A stretch of DNA of 64,000 nucleotides, from assembly GCA_031267575.1 (NCBI GenBank), contig JAIRYN010000049.1:1-64000 (forward strand), in the 5' to 3' direction. Positions 46,907 through 54,978 of the stretch are shown piece by piece. Position 1 is the stretch's first letter, and each line of letters starts with the position of its first letter. Both the position numbers and the translations under genes were made by a program. The notes under the pieces are model-generated. The model searched no databases, was not told the origin of the DNA, and was given only the letters and a program-made list of their open reading frames with translations. The stretch comes from Synergistaceae bacterium (GTDB lineage Bacteria; Synergistota; Synergistia; Synergistales; Aminobacteriaceae).

Positions 46907-48205
46907 ATGGAGACGGTGGCAATGCAGAACAAAGCGCCGAGGGGCGTGCGGGATATTTTGCCCGACGAGTCGTGGAAATGGGCCTACGTGTTGGACGTGG
47001 TGACGCGGACGATGAGCGACTTCGGCTACTCCGAGGCGCATCTGCCTATTTTCGAGCATACAGAACTTTTTTCACGAGGAGTAGGGGACACCACGGATAT
47101 CGTGGAGAAGGAGATGTACACATTTCTCGACCGGGGAGGCAGGAGTGTCACTCTCCGCCCCGAGGCCACGGCAGGCATGGTCCGCGCGGCCTTGGAACAT
47201 AACCTTTGCGGGCAGAATCTCTCCAGCAAACTTTGGTGCTGGGGTCCTATGTTCCGCTACGAGCGCCCTCAAAAAGGCCGCTACCGTCAGTTCTACCAGA
47301 TCGACGCGGAGTGTCTGGGACTAGTCGGCCCCGTCGCCGACGTAGAAATTATTTCGCTTTCCGCCGAGATCTTCCGCCGCCTGGGTCTCAAAAATTTGGA
47401 GGTGGTGATAAACTCCGTGGGGTGTCCCAAGTGTCGCCCTACCTACCGCCAGGTGCTGATCGACTACTTTGTGTCGAAAAAGGGCGAACTTTGCGAGACC
47501 TGCCTGGGGCGCTTGGAGCGCAACCCCTTACGGGTACTTGACTGTAAGGTGCCGGATTGCGGGCGCGTCGCCGATGCGGCCCCCGCTGTCTATGAACATC
47601 TGTGTGACGAGTGCGCCGCCCACTTCCAGGAGGTCAAGGCCGGTTTGGCACGGTTGGGATTCTCCTACAAACTAGACAAAAGGTTGGTGCGAGGACTGGA
47701 TTACTACACCAAAACCGCCTACGAGATTCTGTCGGGAGATCTGGGCGCACAGAACGCTGTTTGCGGTGGAGGGCGTTACGACAATCTCTCGGAGTCCATT
47801 GGTGGACCTCACCTGCCCGGCGTGGGTTTTGCCGCTGGGATCGACCGCATTGTATTGGTCATGGAGCAGCAAGGTGGAACTTTCGGCGAGCGCCCGCGCC
47901 CCGTGGTTTACGTGGCCGCACAAGATGACTCCGCCCGAGGATTAGCGCAGACCCTAACCTACAAGCTCCGCATGGAGGGTTTCGCCGCCGAACAGGACGC
48001 GGGAGACGCGTCTCAGGGAGCGCGCAGTTTCAAGGCTCAGATGAAAAGCGCGGGCAAGGTAGGTGTCGCTTGGACTTGCATCATCGGAATCTCCGAGCTG
48101 GAGAAGAACGCCGTAACGGTGAAAAACATGGAAAGCGGGGAACAGGTCCTTGTTCTTTTAGAGGAGGTCGTTTCCCACATTCGCCGAGAGAGCGGCAAGA
48201 GATAA
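46907..48205 (+). CDS. hisS: Histidyl-tRNA synthetase
   Basis: Charges tRNA-His. Class II motif 1 region 'APRGVRDILPDE', motif 2 'FRYERPQKGRYRQFYQIDAE', histidine loop 'RLVRGLDYYTKTAYE' and motif 3 'GVGFAAGIDRIVLVME' are all present, followed by the anticodon-binding domain. The ATG at 46907 has GAAGGGG at good spacing; the ATG at 46844 overlaps typA and is less likely. The stop codon lies in a 13-bp tandem duplication (48201-48226). Confidence 0.95.
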   Translation: METVAMQNKAPRGVRDILPDESWKWAYVLDVVTRTMSDFGYSEAHLPIFEHTELFSRGVGDTTDIVEKEMYTFLDRGGRSVTLRPEATAGMVRAALEHNLCGQNLSSKLWCWGPMFRYERPQKGRYRQFYQIDAECLGLVGPVADVEIISLSAEIFRRLGLKNLEVVINSVGCPKCRPTYRQVLIDYFVSKKGELCETCLGRLERNPLRVLDCKVPDCGRVADAAPAVYEHLCDECAAHFQEVKAGLARLGFSYKLDKRLVRGLDYYTKTAYEILSGDLGAQNAVCGGGRYDNLSESIGGPHLPGVGFAAGIDRIVLVMEQQGGTFGERPRPVVYVAAQDDSARGLAQTLTYKLRMEGFAAEQDAGDASQGARSFKAQMKSAGKVGVAWTCIIGISELEKNAVTVKNMESGEQVLVLLEEVVSHIRRESGKR

Positions 48206-48317
48206 AAAAACCGGATAAAAAAACCGGGGGGCGAAAGAATGTCGGTCTTGCTCCGCCTCTTTGCCCCACATCTAGAAATCTACATCATCAGAACGTCCGA
48301 TTCTTGTTAGGCCGATG

Positions 48318-48668
48318 TTAAGCCGATTTGAAGATAATCTCGCCGTCGGGTGACTCGTGCGCGGCGTAGACATATCCCCAGGAGCACAGATCAATCAAAA
48401 CAGGTTTTACGGTCTCGCCGAGTTCCGTCAAGGAATATTCGACCTTTGGAGGAACCGCGTCGAAGACCTGACGGCTTACTAACCCGTCGCGCTCTAACTC
48501 CCTCAGTTGCTGGGTGAGCATTTTTTGCGTGATATTGGGAAGGCGGCGCTTTATTTCGCTGGTCCGCAGCTTTCCCTTTCTCAAATGATACAGCACGAGA
48601 GCCTTCCATTTGCCGCCAATGATCTCCAGCGCCAAGGCCAACGGGCATTCATACTCCATGTATTTCAT
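48318..48668 (-). CDS. HxlR-family winged-helix regulator
   Basis: A 116-residue regulator with 'CPLALALEIIGGKWKALVLY', 'RKGKLRTSEIKRRLPNITQK' and 'MLTQQLRELERDGLVSRQVF', the HxlR signature. Two cysteines (in YECPLAL and LCSWGY) could act as redox or electrophile sensors, as in some family members. The ATG at 48668 has GAGAGG upstream. It is divergent from the acyl-CoA operon, 357 bp away, and probably controls it and itself. Confidence 0.9.
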   Translation of the reverse strand: MKYMEYECPLALALEIIGGKWKALVLYHLRKGKLRTSEIKRRLPNITQKMLTQQLRELERDGLVSRQVFDAVPPKVEYSLTELGETVKPVLIDLCSWGYVYAAHESPDGEIIFKSA

Positions 48669-48780
48669 CCTCTCTCCCTCTCTTCTTGCCGGCGCATAAT
48701 GCATTCAATAAAAGGCCTAAAGATAAGTACCCCAAGTGAATCCAATAAAAAGCCTAAAGACAAATCCCCCTATAAAACCA

Positions 48781-48800
48781 TAGGCACTTAAAAGTACCTA
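48781..48800. promoter_or_regulatory. Candidate HxlR operator
   Basis: TAGGCACTTA directly followed by AAAGTACCTA is a near-perfect dyad (8 of 10 positions pair). It lies between the divergent HxlR and acyl-CoA dehydrogenase genes and resembles known HxlR sites of the form GTACTT-N-AAGTAC. The rest of the 357-bp gap holds an imperfect direct repeat (about 48706-48775) and the acyl-CoA operon promoter. Confidence 0.5.
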
Positions 48801-49025
48801 CTATCTTTTTTGGAATGAAGCTCCTAATATACTCGTAACGTCATAATATTCTATAGTGTGTAAATGGTTTTCACAAGAGGGAGAAGCAATTATTTGACTA
48901 TACTCCGAATAAGCAAATTTGACTTATTTTTTCGCAATTTTTTATTGTAACTGCAAGTAGCCCTTGGGAAATCTAGCTTTTTGTTGGAAATTCTAAAAAC
49001 AGAAAAACAGAAGGAGGAAGTTGTC

Positions 49026-50183
49026 ATGCACTTTTTCGAGTTTACCGAAGAGCAAAAGATGTTGCGTAAAGCGATCAGAGAGTTCGTAGAGGCCGAGATA
49101 GCACCAAAGGCGGCGGAGTGGGACGAGCAGGATGTGTGTCCTGTGGACCTCATGAAAAAAATGGGTGAGCTGGGCATCAATGGAATTTTTGTTCCCGAGC
49201 AGTACGGCGGCGCTGGACAGGGTTTTGTGGCACGCGCGATATGCCTCGAGGAGATTTCCCGGCACTCGGCGGGGTTGGGTATTGCCATGATGACCCATCA
49301 TATGGCTCCCTATCCCATCCTCCTTTTCGGAACGGAGGAACAGAAGAAAAAATACCTCCCTGACCTTTGTACGGGAAAGAAGATTGGCGGACTTGCGGTC
49401 ACCGAGCCGGGAGGCGGCTCGGACTTCAGCGGACAGAAGACCACAGGCGAGAAAAAGGACGGGGGCTGGTTGCTCAACGGAAGAAAGTGCTTCATCACCA
49501 ACTCGCACATCGCCGACGTGACGGTTCTTACGGCCAAGACCAGCGTGGACGATAAGGGACGCAACAAACTCTCTGCTTTCATCGTCGAAAAGGGCACGAA
49601 GGGCTTCGAACCCGGCCGTAAAGAGCACAAGCTGGGACTCCGCGGCTCGGTGACGGGGGATGTAGTCCTGACGGACGTGCAGGTCCTGGACGATGCGCTG
49701 CTCGGCAAAGAGGGCGGCGGAGCGAAGATCGGGATGGAGGCCATTGGCGAGGTCGGTCGCGCGGGAATGAGCGCCATCTGCGTCGGCATCCTGAGGGGCT
49801 GCGTAGAGGAAGCGGTGAAGTTCGCGAACGAGCGCATCGTTTACGGAAAACCCATCGCCAAACTCCAGGCCGTTCAGTTCGAGGTGGCGAAGATCAGGGC
49901 GGATTACGAAGCCGCTCGGCTTTTGACGTACTACGCGGCTGGCTTGAAAGACGCCGGCATTCCCTGCGCCAACGAGGTCGCCACGGCGAAGTACGTCTCG
50001 ACGGAGACGGCGGCAGCGTCCTCGAAACGGTTGATGGACCTGATGGGCGGTTACGGCGTCATCAACGAGTACCCCGTGGGGCGTTTCCTGCGCGACGCTC
50101 TGGCGTCCATCCCCTCGGGCGGCACCTCCCACATCATGCAGGTCATTATGGCGGCCAATACCCTAAACGGATTCCAGCCCTAA
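49026..50183 (+). CDS. Acyl-CoA dehydrogenase with substituted catalytic position
   Basis: A flavoprotein expected to oxidise an acyl-CoA or reduce an enoyl-CoA with the Etf encoded next door. 'GINGIFVPEQYGGAGQGF', 'LAVTEPGGGSDFSGQKTTG' and 'WLLNGRKCFITNSHIAD' build the FAD site, and 'LQAVQFEVAKIRADYEAARL' and 'LMDLMGGYGVINEYPVGRFL' complete the fold. The usual IYEGTSEI catalytic loop reads 'IPSGGTSHIM' (residues 362-371), so the base Glu is Gly365. No Glu is obvious at the alternative helix-G position either. AAGGAGG precedes the ATG. Chain-length preference cannot be read. Confidence 0.9.
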   Translation: MHFFEFTEEQKMLRKAIREFVEAEIAPKAAEWDEQDVCPVDLMKKMGELGINGIFVPEQYGGAGQGFVARAICLEEISRHSAGLGIAMMTHHMAPYPILLFGTEEQKKKYLPDLCTGKKIGGLAVTEPGGGSDFSGQKTTGEKKDGGWLLNGRKCFITNSHIADVTVLTAKTSVDDKGRNKLSAFIVEKGTKGFEPGRKEHKLGLRGSVTGDVVLTDVQVLDDALLGKEGGGAKIGMEAIGEVGRAGMSAICVGILRGCVEEAVKFANERIVYGKPIAKLQAVQFEVAKIRADYEAARLLTYYAAGLKDAGIPCANEVATAKYVSTETAAASSKRLMDLMGGYGVINEYPVGRFLRDALASIPSGGTSHIMQVIMAANTLNGFQP

Positions 50184-50186
50184 ATC

Positions 50187-51014
50187 ATGGCCTACAACGT
50201 TGTTGTCTGCGTCAAACCTGTACCGGATCCCAAACATTACGACAAGGTCACCATTGACCCCGTCAAGAAAACCATCACGCGCACGGGGATTCCGACTTTG
50301 GTCAATCCGGTGGATAAAAGCGCTATCGAATTGGCTTTGCAGTTGCGTGAGCGCTACGGCGGCAGCGTCGTTGTGATCTCCATGGCCCCACCCAACGCCG
50401 ATGAAATTTTACGTGAGGTTTTGGCGATGGGGGCGGACGAGGCTTATCTGTTGAGCGACCGCGCTTTTGGCGGCGCGGACACGTTGGCCACGTCCTACAC
50501 CTTGTATCACGGGATAAAAAAGATAGAAGCCGCCAAAGGGTTTTCCTTCGATTTTGTCCTGTGCGGCAGTGAAAGCGCAGATGGAGCCACCGCCCAAGTC
50601 TCATCACAGCTCGGAGAGTGGTTGGGTTCCCCCCACCTGTGGAACGTGTTCGAGCTGGAGGGCACGTCGGAAGAGGCGTTTGCTCTGAAGACGAAGATGG
50701 AAAACGGCTACATGGAGTGGGTGGGCTACACGCCTTTGGTGTTGGGCGTGGCGAGGGAGATCCGGAAACCCCGTTTCACCTCAATCATGGGAATCATGAA
50801 GGCGAAGAACAAACCCCTAACCGTTTGGGGCCGCGCCGACCTGAGCGAGGCGGAGGACACGTATCTGGGCCTGGCGGGTTCCCCCACTCAGCCGGGTGAA
50901 ATTTTCTCGCCGGACCTGAAGCGTTCGGGAGAGCTGTTTACGGGAACGTCCGAGGAAATCGTGGGACGTGTCGTAACGATTCTCAGGTCTAACGGCGTCG
51001 TGGTAGGTGGTTGA
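50187..51014 (+). CDS. etfB: Electron transfer flavoprotein, beta subunit
   Basis: Pairs with EtfA to pass electrons from or to the acyl-CoA dehydrogenase. It opens 'NVVVCVKPVPDPKHYDKV' and has 'VDKSAIELALQLRERYGGSV' and 'VLAMGADEAYLLSDRAFGGA'. The AMP/FAD-binding loop 'FVLCGSESADGATAQVSSQL' is of the standard type. It begins 3 nt after the dehydrogenase stop. Confidence 0.95.
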   Translation: MAYNVVVCVKPVPDPKHYDKVTIDPVKKTITRTGIPTLVNPVDKSAIELALQLRERYGGSVVVISMAPPNADEILREVLAMGADEAYLLSDRAFGGADTLATSYTLYHGIKKIEAAKGFSFDFVLCGSESADGATAQVSSQLGEWLGSPHLWNVFELEGTSEEAFALKTKMENGYMEWVGYTPLVLGVAREIRKPRFTSIMGIMKAKNKPLTVWGRADLSEAEDTYLGLAGSPTQPGEIFSPDLKRSGELFTGTSEEIVGRVVTILRSNGVVVGG

Positions 51015-51017
51015 GTC

Positions 51018-52022
51018 ATGAGCGAAAAAAGCAAAAAAATATGGGTTCATGCCGAAGTTGTGGACGGGAAAATAGCAAATGTGGCCTTCGAGCTTCTGTC
51101 CAAAGCTCGCGATCTGGCCGAGGCGATGGGTGAGGGCACGGAGGTCGAGGCGACTCTCACAGGAAGCGGTCTGGAGAAAGAAGCCGAGCGCCTGGCCGAA
51201 TGGGGCGCGAAGGCGATCTACTTGGCGGACGATCCCGACCTTCAGATGTATTCTCCTTTGACTTTCATTCCGGTTTTGGCGGAACTAGCGGCTAAACACC
51301 AACCGGATATCTATCTTTTCGGGGCTACGGCCATCGGTTCGACTCTGGGGCCCGCTGTGGCCGCGCGTTTGAAGACGGGAACGGCGGCGCATTGCATCGA
51401 TCTGCGTATCAACGAGGAGAAAAAACTGGTGGCTCTCGTTCCCTCTTTTGGCGGCAAGGTCATCGGGGAAATTCTCTGCCCTAACAAAAATCCTCAAATG
51501 GCCAGCGTCAAGCCAGGGATCTTCACCAAAAAAGACCCGACTCCAGTTCCGGTGCGCATCGAAAAGCTGGATACATCATTTTTAAAGAAGCTCGATGCGC
51601 GAGGGCTAAAGCCGGTCAACGTCGTTCGGCGTCCCCCCGCGGGATTGCCCCTGAATGAGGCGGACGTCGTCGTGTGCGGCGGCTTTGGGGTTGGAAGCCA
51701 GGAAAACTGGCACTTGTTGGAGAAGCTCGCCGAATACCTCGGAGGCGCCACGGCCTGTACGCGCCCCGCCGTGGACGAGGGCTGGACGGATGAGCACTGT
51801 ATGGTGGGGACCAGCGGGCAGAGCATTCGTCCCAAAGTCTACATCGGGTTCGGCATTTCCGGTGCGACCCATCATATATGTGGCATGAACGAGTCCGGCG
51901 TTGTCATTAGCGTCAACCGCGACGCGGAAGCCCCTATTTTCGAGGTTTCGGACGTTCGAATCGTGGCCGAGGTGAACAGCATTCTGCCCCTATTGACGGA
52001 GGCTGTCAAACCTAAGTTCTAA
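51018..52022 (+). CDS. etfA: Electron transfer flavoprotein, alpha subunit
   Basis: Carries the second FAD. The C-terminal FAD domain shows 'ACTRPAVDEGWTDEHCMVGT', 'GQSIRPKVYIGFGISGATHH' and 'SGVVISVNRDAEAPIFEVSD'. No N-terminal ferredoxin domain is present, so it is a plain Etf. Whether the EtfAB-dehydrogenase trio bifurcates electrons cannot be decided from what is visible. The stop lies inside a 16-bp tandem duplication (52011-52041). Confidence 0.95.
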   Translation: MSEKSKKIWVHAEVVDGKIANVAFELLSKARDLAEAMGEGTEVEATLTGSGLEKEAERLAEWGAKAIYLADDPDLQMYSPLTFIPVLAELAAKHQPDIYLFGATAIGSTLGPAVAARLKTGTAAHCIDLRINEEKKLVALVPSFGGKVIGEILCPNKNPQMASVKPGIFTKKDPTPVPVRIEKLDTSFLKKLDARGLKPVNVVRRPPAGLPLNEADVVVCGGFGVGSQENWHLLEKLAEYLGGATACTRPAVDEGWTDEHCMVGTSGQSIRPKVYIGFGISGATHHICGMNESGVVISVNRDAEAPIFEVSDVRIVAEVNSILPLLTEAVKPKF

Positions 52023-52069
52023 ATAGCCTAAGTTCTAAATACTTCTAAATACAAAGGGAGGTTTCATGT

Positions 52070-52849
52070 ATGAATAATTTGCTGGTGGAAGTGGAAGATG
52101 GAATCGCGGTAGTGACCATCAATCGCCCCAAATCTCTCAACGCCCTCAACAGCGAGACGCTTGCGGAACTTAATGAATGTTTCAGCGGCATCGAGAAGCG
52201 AGACGATGTGAAAGTCCTTATTCTGACGGGATCTGGAGAAAAATCTTTCGTGGCGGGCGCGGACATTACCGAAATGGTCAACGCGACGGCTATCGAGGGC
52301 CGCAAGATGGCTTTGCTCGCCAAAGTCACCTTCGAGAAGCTGGAGAACATGCGCCAAGTGACCATCGCCGCGGTGAACGGTTTTGCTTTGGGCGGAGGAT
52401 GCGAGATCGCCATGTCCTGCGATATTCGCGTCGCGTCGGAAAACGCCAAGTTCGCTCAGCCCGAGGTCGGTTTGGGTACCATTCCCGGTTTCGGCGGCAC
52501 GCAGCGCCTGGCTCGCCTTGTCGGCAAAGGCCGCGCGAAAGAACTGATCTTCACCACCGACATGATCGACGCTCAGGAAGCCTATCGCATCGGTCTCGCC
52601 AATAAAGTCGTGCCTTTGGCCGGACTCATCGACAAGTGCAAAGAGATGGCGAAGAAGATCATGGCCCAGAGCAGCTACGCCGTCTCTCTGGCAAAGGCCG
52701 CCATCAACGTGGGTCTCGACGTCGATTTGAACAGCGGTTTGAAGCTCGAGGCGGACCTCTTCGGCCTCACTTTCGCCACCGCGGACAAGAAAGAGGGCAT
52801 GTCGGCCTTCGTGGAGAAGCGCAAGGAGAAGAAATTCACCGACTTTTAA
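52070..52849 (+). CDS. Enoyl-CoA hydratase / crotonase
   Basis: Adds water across an enoyl-CoA double bond, or the reverse. Both oxyanion-hole segments ('SFVAGADITEM', 'ALGGGCEIAMSCDIRVAS') and both catalytic glutamates ('ASENAKFAQPEVGLGTIPG') are present. Length (259 aa) fits short-chain hydratases such as 3-hydroxybutyryl-CoA dehydratase. AAGGGAGG precedes the ATG. It lies between etfA and the CoA-transferase in one operon. Confidence 0.93.
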   Translation: MNNLLVEVEDGIAVVTINRPKSLNALNSETLAELNECFSGIEKRDDVKVLILTGSGEKSFVAGADITEMVNATAIEGRKMALLAKVTFEKLENMRQVTIAAVNGFALGGGCEIAMSCDIRVASENAKFAQPEVGLGTIPGFGGTQRLARLVGKGRAKELIFTTDMIDAQEAYRIGLANKVVPLAGLIDKCKEMAKKIMAQSSYAVSLAKAAINVGLDVDLNSGLKLEADLFGLTFATADKKEGMSAFVEKRKEKKFTDF

Positions 52850-52882
52850 GGTGGCTTCCAAAAAAGAAAAGAAGGTAACAGA

Positions 52883-54442
52883 ATGTCGAAAAAACCGATT
52901 ATCACCGCGGCCGAGGCCGCTCAATGGGTCAAAGACAGCGATACCGTTACCACGAGTGGATTTGTGGCCAGTTGTATGCCTGAGGCTTTGAGCAAGGCCC
53001 TAGAGCAGCGTTTCTTAGACACTGGGTCGCCGAAAAACTTGACGTTATTTTACGCCGCGGCTCAAGGAAACCGAGACGGCAGCGGCGCGGACCACTTCGC
53101 CCATGAGGGCATGACCAAGCGGGTCATCGGCGGACATTGGAACATGGTTCCCAACCTGGGCAAAATGGCCATCGAAAACAAGATCGAGGCCTATAACCTG
53201 CCGCAGGGCGTTCTGTCTCAGCTTTTCCGAGACATCGCGGGGCACAAGATCGGAACCATCACCCACGTGGGCCTGAACACTTTCGCCGACCCCCGCGTCG
53301 AAGGGGGAAAGCTCAACAGCATCACCAAAGAAGACATCGTTGAAGTCGTCACCCTTTGTGGACAGGAAAAATTGCTCTACAAACCCATCCCCGTGAATAT
53401 CGCCTTTATCCGCGGCAGTTACGCGGACGAGAACGGTAACGTCACGGTGGAGCGGGAGGTTGCGTCATTAGAAGCCACGTCCATCGCTCAAGCCACCAAG
53501 AACAGCGGTGGTAAAGTCGTCGTTCAGGTGGAAAAAGTGGTAGCGGCTGGCGCGTTAGATCCTCGGCTTGTTAAGATTCCAGGGATTTACGTGGACGCAA
53601 TCGTCGTTGCCGAAGACAAAGCGGATCATGCCCAGTGCGTCGGGTGCGAGTACGACGGCGCGATGAGCGGCGACTTCCGCGTACCCCTGAGCAGTTTGAA
53701 GTTCCCGCTGCTGGACGCCAAGAAAATCATCGGGCGCAGGGCGGCGATGGAGCTTACCGCCAACACCGTCGTCAACCTGGGTATCGGCATCCCAGAGTAT
53801 ATCTCCATGGTGGCCAACGAAGAGGGCATCGGGGATTACATGACGCTGACCGTGGAAGCGGGTCCCGTTGGGGGCATGCCCCAGGGCGGGCCGAAGTTCG
53901 GTGGCTCGGTGAACCCGGACGCCATTCTCGACCAGGCCGATCAGTTCGATTTTTATGATGGAGGAGGCGTGGATTTCGCCTTCTTGGGATTGGCTCAGGC
54001 CGACAAAGACGGCAACATCAACGTCAGCAAGTTTGGTCCGAGAATCGCGGGATGTGGCGGATTCGTCAATATCACCCAGAACGCCAAAAGGGTGTTTTTC
54101 TGCGGCACCTTCACGGCCGATGGTCTCAAAACCAAGGTGGCGGACGGCAAGCTCCTCATTACCCAGGAGGGCAAGGAGCGGAAATTCATCGACAAAGTGG
54201 AGCAAATTACCTTCAGCGGCGTGTATGCCGTTAAGACTCGTCAACCTGTTTTGTACATTACCGAGCGAGCGGTTTTTGAACTGCGAGCCGATGGAGTTTA
54301 TCTCATCGAAGTGGCGCCGGGCATCGACGTGAAAACCCAGGTAACCGATCTCATGGGTTTTGTGCCGAAGATGGACGGGGCGGCTCCCAAACTGATGGAC
54401 TCTCGTATTTTTACCGATGCGCTGATGGGCTTGAAAAAGTAA
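52883..54442 (+). CDS. Family I CoA-transferase, propionate/acetate CoA-transferase type
   Basis: A fused alpha-beta CoA-transferase (519 aa) that moves CoA between short-chain acids. The N-terminal half opens 'AAEAAQWVKDSDTVTTSGF' and the C-terminal half has 'NTVVNLGIGIPEYISMVANE' and the catalytic Glu in 'TVEAGPVGGMPQGGPKFG'. This matches Pct/YdiF proteins. It closes the acyl-CoA operon and suggests that a free acid is imported and activated at the expense of another acyl-CoA. Confidence 0.9.
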   Translation: MSKKPIITAAEAAQWVKDSDTVTTSGFVASCMPEALSKALEQRFLDTGSPKNLTLFYAAAQGNRDGSGADHFAHEGMTKRVIGGHWNMVPNLGKMAIENKIEAYNLPQGVLSQLFRDIAGHKIGTITHVGLNTFADPRVEGGKLNSITKEDIVEVVTLCGQEKLLYKPIPVNIAFIRGSYADENGNVTVEREVASLEATSIAQATKNSGGKVVVQVEKVVAAGALDPRLVKIPGIYVDAIVVAEDKADHAQCVGCEYDGAMSGDFRVPLSSLKFPLLDAKKIIGRRAAMELTANTVVNLGIGIPEYISMVANEEGIGDYMTLTVEAGPVGGMPQGGPKFGGSVNPDAILDQADQFDFYDGGGVDFAFLGLAQADKDGNINVSKFGPRIAGCGGFVNITQNAKRVFFCGTFTADGLKTKVADGKLLITQEGKERKFIDKVEQITFSGVYAVKTRQPVLYITERAVFELRADGVYLIEVAPGIDVKTQVTDLMGFVPKMDGAAPKLMDSRIFTDALMGLKK

Positions 54443-54901
54443 CCCGTAATTGTTCAAGCTCAGGGGGGCAGAGCCCGTTCGGCCAAAAGCGGCCTCACTG
54501 ATCCCCCTGAAACCCCCATCAAAAACCTTTGCTAGGTGTGAATCAAGCGGGGAAGGTATTTGAACAGTTACAAGTAACCCGGCCTGACAAGCTGGTTTTG
54601 AAAACTCTAAGGTCAACGTATAGTATATAGATAAGTGTCTATTCATCTTTATTTATATCGAACTCCTTCTTATTGACATCATGATAATAGCTTGTTATGC
54701 TTATTTCGTATCTTGAAAACTGAATATTCGTACCTTGAAAACTGAATATAAGAGGTTGTTCGGAGAAGTTCCGAACGTAAAATATTCAACGAAAACATCG
54801 ATATTAAAACCGAAAACCAAGGTTATATCGATAATTAAAAAGAGTTTATCCTTTGGATAAACTTTGCGAGATTCAGCTTTTCCTTAGATCATATGGTCTT
54901 C
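54443..54901 (+). other. Structured non-coding region before the permease gene
   Basis: No gene is visible. A GC-rich structure (54460-54510) pairs TCAGGGGG with CCCCCTGA and may end the CoA-transferase transcript. A roughly 22-bp direct duplication lies at about 54705-54748. Three hairpins follow: GTTCGGA/TCCGAAC (54758-54776), ATCGATAT/ATATCGAT (54797-54832) and GTTTATCC/GGATAAAC (54844-54862). They lead into leader element C. Confidence 0.6.
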
Positions 54902-54961
54902 GGAATACTATGCGAAACGTATCTGCTAGCTATGAGTAGGTATTAGTACGCTAAAAAATCG
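54902..54961 (+). promoter_or_regulatory. Recurrent leader-like element, copy C
   Basis: Begins GGAATACTATGCGAAACGTA and includes TATGAGTAGGTATTAGTACG. It matches copy A (2096-2157, minus strand) over nearly its whole length. It lies 17 nt before the permease ATG. Confidence 0.6.
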
Positions 54962-54978
54962 GTAAAGAAGGCCTCTAG

